Source: Treponema sp.
GTDB taxonomy: Bacteria > Spirochaetota > Spirochaetia > Treponematales > Breznakiellaceae
Length of the DNA: 43,716 bases
Reading direction: 5' to 3'
Assembly: GCA_031278815.1 (NCBI GenBank)
Contig: JAITJS010000056.1
Coordinates: 1 to 43,716 of the forward strand
Shown here: positions 1 to 5,770 of the stretch, piece by piece
How the letters are laid out: each line of letters begins with the position of its first letter
Numbering within the stretch: position 1 is the first letter of the stretch
Translations under genes and position numbers: made by a program
Notes under the pieces: generated by a model
Told to the model about the DNA's origin: nothing
Seen by the model: the letters and a program-made list of their open reading frames with translations, nothing else
The model's database searches: none

Positions 1-520
1 CCAGGAGCGGGGAAGACAATAGGCCTCAGGCCGGGAAATCACCCAGAGCCCTTCCCTGAGGGCCTGGTCTAAAGCACGGATACGCTCAATTGAAGCGGCA
101 AAAGACCCTTCCTCATAGCCGAGATAGGAGAGGAGGACCTAGATCCCCCGTTTCTCACAATCCGCCACAAACCTGAAGAAACGGCTCAATACCTTCTGAT
201 TGAGGCGCCCAGAGCCGGTATTTCTGCAAAGGCTTGGTTCTCCCCATTTCCAGATGGCCGATGTAATCCCCGTATGGATTAAACCCATCCCGTCTATAGG
301 CCAGGGGATTGGGCGGACGAAAACCCGCGATAAACCTTTGGAGGTGAGTACTTATGGAGGATTGCAATTTTCCCGGAAGTCCGTACAGACCGGGATGCAG
401 CAAAAGCCGGAACTGCCGGCCCGCAAAGATGAACTTATACGCGACCTCGCCGCCGTTCCAGTTATCGGTAAAGTGGCTGTATTCGGGGATGACGAGCAGC
501 ACATCCTGTAAATAGCGGAG
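1..520 (-). pseudogene. Broken SGNH/GDSL-hydrolase-like gene, 3' end beyond the window
   Basis: Two minus-strand frames read as successive parts of one protein. The upstream part (about 502 to 215) contains VLLVIPEYSHFTDNW and later NPYGDYIGHLEMGRTKPL. The reading then shifts frame near 205-220 and continues as LNQKVLSRFFRFVADCEKRGI, meets an in-frame TAG at 141-139, and resumes as VLLSYLGYEEGSFAASIERI, ending at the window edge in VISRPEAYCLPRSW. The layout, with a hydrophobic strand ending in PEY, a central block, and a late ISRPE.Y..P segment, resembles SGNH-fold proteins linked to envelope polysaccharide loci; that family link is from memory and tentative. No proper start codon with a ribosome site was found upstream, so the N-terminus also seems lost. 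At least one frameshift and one nonsense codon make a functional product unlikely. Confidence 0.4.
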
Positions 521-665
521 AATAGATTTAGAAATACCAGCGAATAGACGGGATGTTAAGCAATGTGGCGGGATTTAGGGGGAGGGGGATTGTAAAGGGT
601 TTGCCTATAGTGTAATAAAAAGGGATGCTGGGTTCCTGGGTAGAGGGGTCAGAAAAAAACCGCAT
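521..665. other. Short intergenic stretch, G-rich, no gene seen
   Basis: This interval between the broken SGNH-like gene and the prophage remnant has G-rich plus-strand runs near 570-590. No start codon with a ribosome site, tRNA or terminator-type hairpin was recognised. Confidence 0.3.
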
Positions 666-947
666 TCAGGGCTGGGGGTTTCGGCGGGACGGGTTCGGCT
701 CAGGGGCGAATTCTGGGGCAACCTCGCTTGCAGCACGGGCAGCTTCAGCTATGACGTGTTCAGTTCGCCGTTTGGCTGCAATTTCTGGATGAGCCGTATC
801 CCACTGCTTGCTATGTTCTTCTAAGTCTTCCCATAAGGCAAGAATCTCTTCCTTGCGCTTCTCTATTGCTTTTTGATATTCTTCTTCACTGTTAAAGGCC
901 TCATAAATAGGTTCTCCGTCCCAGGTGTATTTATTCTTTTCCTTCAT
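666..947 (-). CDS. Small hydrophilic phage-associated protein
   Basis: The product is about 93 residues, charged, with a Glu/Lys-rich helical centre (EEEYQKAIEKRKEEILALWE) and a Pro-rich tail (PEFAPEPNPSRRNPQP). The start at 947 is chosen because an AGGTG-type ribosome site lies just before it and it sits 10 bases after the stop of the JAB-domain gene; an in-frame ATG at 965 would overlap that stop and has poorer spacing. It follows the MuF/JAB remnant on the same strand and was probably part of the same head-morphogenesis operon. No family was recognised. It has no visible lesion, but its partners are broken, so it may be silent. Confidence 0.5.
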   Translation of the reverse strand: MKEKNKYTWDGEPIYEAFNSEEEYQKAIEKRKEEILALWEDLEEHSKQWDTAHPEIAAKRRTEHVIAEAARAASEVAPEFAPEPNPSRRNPQP

Positions 948-957
948 ACCTACACCT

Positions 958-2173
958 CTATCCATACTTTTCTCTAAGGCAGTCTAACCTCTCTTTTACC
1001 CAATACCCTTTTAACTCGGCAATAAAGTCAATAAGTCCTGTTAATGCTTCCCTGGTTTCTAATCTTTGCCCACTTCCTATGGCTATAAAACACCTCGCCT
1101 CATTTTGCAGAACAAGCCCCATCATTTTTATTGATGGATAATGGCACATAATCGCCATATCCGCATCAGAAAATCATGAATTATTCGGATGACTATGCAA
1201 CAAGTAGAGAGTTCCTGCTTCTTTACTTTTTAGCATATCTTTAATCTCCTTGGAAAGGGAAATCTTGGTGCTTGTCTTCCCACTTGACCAGGTGCCTAAA
1301 AGCCGGTTACCCCCTTGCACCATCAAATTCATATATTCCTTGCCGGTTTTACGAGTTTCACCCTGTAAATACCCTAGCTCCCGGTGTATCGCTTCGTCAA
1401 GACTCAACCGTCCATACCCTTGCTTGCGGGTAATGGGAATCGGTTCTTCGTACCAAGGTACAGGGCCGGGACTTGCACTGAGGGCCTGGTCAAGTATCCC
1501 TTGAATCATCTGCCCGGCTGTCGTTTTGGCGTACTGGTTTCGCGCTCCTGCTAAGGCTTGTTCCCCTATCCCTCCCCGATTTGCCTTACCCACATCCCAG
1601 TTAAACGCCGGATCTACCCCGTCGAGCTTCCGTTACCGCCCGAGTGTAGCATTTACAGCCCCAGCCGTTAGGCGGGAAGTGGCTGTCCCACCAGGGGTCA
1701 GTCTTGGGCAGAATCACCCCCTCCCAACCCAGGTGTTCCTCCCGGTAGTGGACACTCGACCCTATCCGGTACAGCAGATACGGGTGTAACTCACTTTCCA
1801 TGGTTCTTTCGTATTGCCCCTTTTGATAGGCACTGCGCATATTCACCCGCTAGATGGTTTGTAAACGGCGGTCGCTACCTAACTGGGCCTTCACCGTGTC
1901 CCCGGTCAGCGGGTCGAGCAGGTCCTTTTTCCCCCACCAGCCCTTCTGCTGCAAAATCGGCTTGAGGTGTTGCTTGAAGCGCTCAAAGGACTGGCCCTGT
2001 TCCATCGCATCTATAACCGCACGGTGCAAATCGGCCAGTACAAGCTGCATAGCCTTAACCACGGTAAAGGCCGTGGCATGTTCTTCATGCCATACCTCTT
2101 CATAAGCAAAACCTACTTTGAGTTGCTTATATTTCAGGTACTCCAGGACCGCCTGAGGGATGAAATCCGCCAT
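958..2173 (-). pseudogene. Mu gpF-like (MuF) head morphogenesis protein fused to a JAB/JAMM-like domain, broken
   Basis: A single ancestral gene of about 405 codons can be read with three lesions. It starts MADFIPQAVLEYLKYKQ, with the ATG overlapping the portal gene's TAA by one base. The MuF region contains DRRLQTI-stop-RVNMRSAYQKGQY, where MuF relatives commonly have an aromatic residue at the stop (TAG near 1850), then HPYLLYRI and WWDSHFPPNGWGCKCYTR, the classic MuF Cys-rich end. A frameshift near 1617-1621 joins it to GVDPAFNWDVGKAN. A linker leads to a C-terminal JAMM-like signature HSHPNNS-stop-FSDAD, with the TGA near 1176-1174, inside the metal-binding motif HxHP...SxxD. MuF proteins act in phage capsid assembly and often carry C-terminal enzymatic domains. 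The lesions hit different residue types and include a frameshift, so decay is more likely than stop recoding. Confidence 0.75.
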
Positions 2174-2512
2174 TAGGGGGTATCCGCAAATTCCGATGCC
2201 CCTAGGACGCGGGCCTTGAAGGTAGCCAGGGCAAAGCATGGGACAATCTTATCGGGTAGCCAATTCCGTACCAGCGTATGGAGTGCTTTTTGGAAGGTAG
2301 TAAAGTCCGTGGCGGTTTCCGCCGCCTGTTCCAGTACCCAAGCTATATCCTCAGAGATTTCTGTAAAATCCTGCTCCTTAAGAAGTTCCTCAAGTCCCTC
2401 AGCAGCTTCCGGTTCCGCAGCATTCAATGCCAGGGTAGTTGGTTCCTGAACGGGAGACTCCATGCCCCGCCCCCAATGACCTGGTCTTCGGCTTGCGGCT
2501 TAGAGAGTCCCA
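2173..2512 (-). pseudogene. C-terminal remnant of a Mu-like DUF935 portal protein
   Basis: The frame from 2463 to 2173 encodes an acidic helical segment (LEELLKEQDFTEISEDI, later FTTFQKALHTLVRNWLPD, ending VLGASEFADTP) that resembles the C-terminus of Mu gp29-type (DUF935) portal proteins. The TAA stop overlaps the ATG of the MuF gene as TAATG, a typical phage coupling, and portal followed by MuF is the Mu-like gene order. Upstream of 2463 the phage-like reading continues in another frame as TALGLSKPQAEDQVIGGG to about 2512, implying a frameshift near 2455-2465. Beyond about 2512 the sequence becomes an outer-membrane-protein tail on the opposite strand, so the rest of the portal gene is missing. 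Confidence 0.55.
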
Positions 2513-2790
2513 ACGCGGTGGGTAAGATAGGGGTACCCTTCGGAATTTGGACGGGCGAAACGAAGGACCTCTATGAAAATTTCGGTATGACTATAGAAAT
2601 TCCGCCTGGAGTTGGGTTTGGCATTGACGTTGGCGCGGCCTATTATTTCACCGCCACTATCGGCGCTTTTGTAGAGGCCGGTTTTGATCGGTACGGCCTT
2701 TCGGCAAAAGCCAAGTATGCCGGCGGAAGCGACACACTTGATGCGCCTTTTAACCGGTTCCTCACATTTGGCATAAGCACGAAATTCTAG
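2510..2790 (+). pseudogene. C-terminal fragment of an outer-membrane beta-barrel protein
   Basis: The plus-strand frame becomes coherent around 2510 and reads VGKIGVPFGIWTGETKD, then GVGFGIDVGAAYYFTATIGA, and ends in FLTFGISTKF. Alternating hydrophobic and polar residues with Gly and aromatics, and a terminal Phe, are typical of the last strands of an outer-membrane barrel. The same frame further upstream (back to 2278) is antisense to the portal remnant and looks meaningless, so the original 5' part was lost or displaced at the junction with the prophage remnant. No specific family was recognised. It precedes other envelope genes on the same strand. Confidence 0.45.
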
Positions 2791-2861
2791 TTTGCTCTGT
2801 CCTGTGCCGGTTGAGACGCAGGACAGTAGGCATTGAAAGGCATGGGTGTACGAGGGGTGTT

Positions 2862-3674
2862 ATGAAAAAAACATACACAGCGCTGGCGGTCATCGCCGTA
2901 TCCGTATTGAACGCCGGCTTTGTATTCGGGGATACTGAACTGCATATCCAAAGAATGGAGAGCAAGGTCAATTCGGGTTTCAAAGAACGGGTGTATATTG
3001 ACGGTAAAAACAGACTGACCCTGGCAAATGGGAAATCCGACGTGGTAAGGGTTCCTGACGGCGTTCACAAAATATATGCGGAACTGTATACGATGAAGAC
3101 GGATGAAGTATCGTTCAACGCTGCCGGGGGAACCATTAGGATCAGCGTTATAGCGAATTCGATAAACGACTTTGTTATTACGGTGGGCGGCAGCGCTCCG
3201 GTTCCGGTAAAACCCGCCGGTAGCGTCGCTCTGGTTCCTGCAAAACCTGCTTCCAGCGTTCCGGTTACGCCAAGACCGATTGCTCAATCCACGTTAGAAG
3301 CGGCGCTGTATGCAGCTGCAGAGGTGATCATCACCCGCCTCCAGCCGAAAACGACCATCGCGGTGGTAAACATTGCGTCAAGAGATGTGGAAGCCGCGGA
3401 ATTTGTTTTTGACGAACTTGCATACGTCATAGTAAGTTCCGGCAGTTTCAAGGTGGTTGACCGGAAGAGTCTTGAAACTATCAGGACTGAACAGAATTTT
3501 CAGTTGTCCGGGGAAGTTGATGATGATTCGGCGGTGTCCATCGGAAAATTATTAGGCGCCAATATCGTGATAACTGGAAGTATCACCGGCGTAGGCTCCA
3601 CGCGACGTTTGCGTTTGAAAGCCCTTGACGTTACAACCGCAGAAATAGTGGCGATGGCATCAGAAGCGTATTAA
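2862..3674 (+). CDS. Exported CsgG-domain protein (paralogue 1)
   Basis: The product is about 270 residues. The start at 2862 follows GAGGGG (2852-2857) and gives a Sec signal peptide, MKKTYTALAVIAVSVLNAGFVFG. A beta-rich N-terminal domain (about 25-115) and a Pro/Val/Ala linker (PVPVKPAGSVALVPAKPA) precede a CsgG/LpoB-like alpha/beta domain (about 145-270): TTIAVVNIASRD, then FKVVDRKSLETIRTEQNFQ, GKLLGANIVITGSI and RLKALDVTTAEIVAMASEAY. The motif order of conserved strand, DR..L..I..EQ and GA..ITG is characteristic of this domain in treponemes, where such proteins are envelope-associated with unknown roles. After the TAA the same frame stays open for 28 codons to 3761, ending RLDYTWK, so the stop may truncate a longer protein. 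The next gene is a paralogue. Confidence 0.6.
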   Translation: MKKTYTALAVIAVSVLNAGFVFGDTELHIQRMESKVNSGFKERVYIDGKNRLTLANGKSDVVRVPDGVHKIYAELYTMKTDEVSFNAAGGTIRISVIANSINDFVITVGGSAPVPVKPAGSVALVPAKPASSVPVTPRPIAQSTLEAALYAAAEVIITRLQPKTTIAVVNIASRDVEAAEFVFDELAYVIVSSGSFKVVDRKSLETIRTEQNFQLSGEVDDDSAVSIGKLLGANIVITGSITGVGSTRRLRLKALDVTTAEIVAMASEAY

Positions 3675-3798
3675 GAAGTACGAATCGCCGTGACCATAAC
3701 CACAGGAAACCTGCCCCTCGGGGCGGTGAGATTTATTCGGCTGGACTACACCTGGAAATAGCGTATAAGAGAAACAATGTACCATAAGGAGAGTAAAC

Positions 3799-4659
3799 AT
3801 GTTTAAAATGAATTGTGGGCTGGCGATTTTTGTTATGGCCCTATCCTTGGGAGGGCTTCAGGCGCAAACCCTGGACGATTCAATAAAAGACGCCGCTCAA
3901 GAGTTGAGCAGCCGATTAACCGAGGGGAGCACCGTGGCGGTCATCAATTTTCAGTCCCAGTCAACCAGGCTCACGGATTATGCTATTGATGAGCTAACAA
4001 CGCTATTGTCCATATCGGCGCCTTAAAGCCGGTAGAGCGGAGAAGACTGGACGCGATCCGGGGGGAACTGGACTTCAATATGTTCGATGAGGTAAGCGAT
4101 GAATCTGCCCAGGGTATTGGACGGATGTTCGGCGCGCAAAGCATCATCATAGGTTCCATAGAAGTGATTGGATCTCAGTACAGAATACGGTTTCAGGCCA
4201 TAGCAACGGAAGGCGCGACGATTGAGTGCGCCTTTGTCAGAAGATATTAGGAGTGATAAGGTTCTGGAATCCCTGCTGCAGGGAACCGGTTATCTTGTGG
4301 ACTTTACCTTTGAGGAACGGTTAAAGGCATCTGCCTTGAATTTATTATTTGGACTGGGATCCTTTTTGGTGGGAGGGGACAAATTTGGCGGAGGAGTTAC
4401 CGCCGCCTTGGAGGGAGTTGGTACTGTTGTTATAGGTTCTACGCTTATATATTGGTGGGACACAGGACTTGATTATCCCTTTCTTATCGGGCTTGGGTGT
4501 TATGTTGGAGGGGCGATATTCGGTGTAATACGGGCCCAAATATACCACAAGCCTGGTTCTCAAGTTGCCATAAGGCCCTTGGACGGATTGAGCCTCTATG
4601 TGGTTCCCACTGCCCATGATGACCTGGGATACAAAATATCCTACACCTGGAAATTTTAG
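3799..4659 (+). pseudogene. CsgG-domain plus membrane-domain protein (paralogue 2), two compensating frameshifts
   Basis: ATG at 3799, preceded by an AAGGAG ribosome site, starts a signal peptide (MFKMNCGLAIFVMALSLGG) and the beginning of a CsgG-like domain (GSTVAVINFQSQS, YAIDELTTL). Near 4000-4005 the homologous reading moves to another frame: IVHIGALKPVERRRLDAIR, GRMFGAQSIIIGSIEVIG and IRFQAIATEGATIECAFV. Near 4235-4242 it returns to the first frame as EDIRSDKVLESLLQGTGY, followed by Gly-rich hydrophobic segments (LLFGLGSFLVGGDKFGGG, FLIGLGCYVGGAIFGVI) and a C-terminal YKISYTWKF. First and last parts share one frame and together would make 286 residues, so two opposite indels in one ancestral gene is the simplest reading. 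The unframeshifted gene would be a secreted CsgG-domain protein with a membrane-embedded C-terminal domain. Confidence 0.6.
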
Positions 4660-4755
4660 GTATGGTACAGGCCGGTATGCGCGTAAACCCCGCACATACG
4701 CCCTTTGCTATAAGGTTCTTGTATAAGACCTGCATGTTGTTTTAAGGAGTTTTTT

Positions 4756-5327
4756 ATGAAAAAAAGGAACACCTCTTATCTTTTCTTCCTCGTCTTGGCC
4801 TTAACGGTCTTGACCGGAGTAGGCTGTGCTTCGTCTGCCTCCACAGGTGGAGTCCACGCGGAACTGCCGGATTTCGTGATGAATCCTCCGATACAAGAGG
4901 ACGCGATCTTCGGTATCGGCAGCGCAAAACTCACCACGGCTAATCAGTCCCTAACTATGGCAGAAGGCCGAGCCCGGCAATCCCTGGCCTTCCAACTCAA
5001 TGCTAATGTACAGGCCATGACACCGACTATGCCCGTTCAGCAGGGACCACGAATAGCCAGGCCAGTCTTGAGTTTTCTGAAAGCGTTGGTCGGCAGTTAA
5101 CCCAAACCACTTTAAACGGAGCCATACCGGTGAAGCGAGAGCAGACCAAGGATGGAACGTTCTGGGTCCTCATATCCTATAGTAAGGCCGATGCAGCCAG
5201 GGCTGCGGCAGATATTATTGAGAATGAAGCATCCCGGTATACGGAGTTTAAGGCCATGGAAGCTCTGAAGTTGATGGATCAGCAATTAGAGCGGATTGAC
5301 ACGAAGCCTGAGGTGGTAAGCCAGTAA
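4756..5327 (+). pseudogene. LPP20-family-like lipoprotein, frameshifted
   Basis: AAGGAG (4744-4749) precedes ATG 4756. The N-terminus is a lipoprotein signal peptide with lipobox LTGVGCASS, so Cys would be the acylation site. PDFVMNPPIQEDAIFGIGSA is the usual start of the LPP20-like/SIMPL-adjacent lipoprotein domain. After QLNANVQAM the homologous sequence changes frame near 5017-5023 and continues as DTDYARSAGTTNSQASLEF, SESVGRQLTQTTLNGA, then TFWVLISYSKADAARAA, ending at 5327. The first frame instead runs to a stop at 5098-5100 with unrelated sequence. The shift corresponds to loss of one base. It follows two CsgG-domain genes on the same strand, and such genes are commonly neighbours in treponemes. 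An envelope role is likely but unspecified. Confidence 0.6.
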
Positions 5328-5445
5328 ACAGGCTATGACGGGCATACGGGAGGGATAGCGGGGAACCACTGCCGGATGAGGCATCGGCGCGGGCAAGAGC
5401 TAATGCCCCCGCCGCCATTGCCGTTAGAAACATTTTGCTTTTCAT
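5248..5445 (-). CDS. Small signal-peptide-like ORF, possibly a gene stub
   Basis: A minus-strand ATG at 5445 with AAGAAGG upstream encodes MKSKMFLTAMAAGALALARAD followed by a low-complexity Ser/Gly/Pro segment. The start resembles a Sec signal peptide, but the rest has no recognisable domain and its last 80 bases are antisense to the end of the LPP20-like gene. It may be the 5' stub of a lost exported protein or a chance reading. Confidence 0.2.
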   Translation of the reverse strand: MKSKMFLTAMAAGALALARADASSGSGSPLSLPYARHSLFTGLPPQASCQSALIADPSTSELPWP

Positions 5446-5492
5446 AAAAAAGCCTTCTTGCATTTTATGCCCGCAGGCATAGTGGTATATAG

Positions 5493-5514
5493 CCGCCCCA
5501 CGGGGCGGTTTCTT
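5493..5514 (+). terminator. Rho-independent terminator after the LPP20-like gene
   Basis: CCGCCCC (5493-5499) pairs with GGGGCGG (5502-5508), or with one base pair fewer to allow a 4-base loop, followed by TTTCTTCTTT. It would end transcription of the envelope gene remnants. Confidence 0.6.
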
Positions 5515-5524
5515 CTTTGCTGCA

Positions 5525-5770
5525 ATGCGGCACGGAATACAGGGGCAAAAAGAAAGAGAAAAAAAGATGTAAAAAAGGGGGATTTACGCTGTCAGAGGCT
5601 TGACAAGGACTAAGCGCGGCCCATGATTGTTTGCTTGCTTGGGGCGAGGTCTGCCCGGAGGTCTGGGGTGTAGGCGGCGCGCGGCCGACTGGCGCTCATA
5701 CTATGCGTTTATTCTGGCTGATCCCAAGCCCTGTATTGACAAACCGGTAGTCCTTCCATAGGCTTATCTC
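5525..5770. other. Intergenic region upstream of the penicillin-binding protein
   Basis: This stretch has no gene-like frame. It is A-rich at 5535-5580 and G+C-rich at 5610-5700. A TTGACA occurs at 5735-5740, 30 bases before the next gene, but the hexamer 17 bases further (TAGGCT) is a poor -10, so a promoter here is only possible. Confidence 0.25.

Noticed and set aside
958-2173. Stop-codon recoding (TAG or TGA read as amino acid) in the prophage genes
   Set aside because: Both TAG and TGA occur, they fall at positions that seem to need different residues, and a frameshift is also present; neighbouring host genes use normal stops. Decay explains all three lesions.
2278-2510. 5' part of the plus-strand open frame before the outer-membrane-protein tail
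   Set aside because: It is antisense to the DUF935 portal remnant and reads as Ser/Cys/Arg-rich nonsense.
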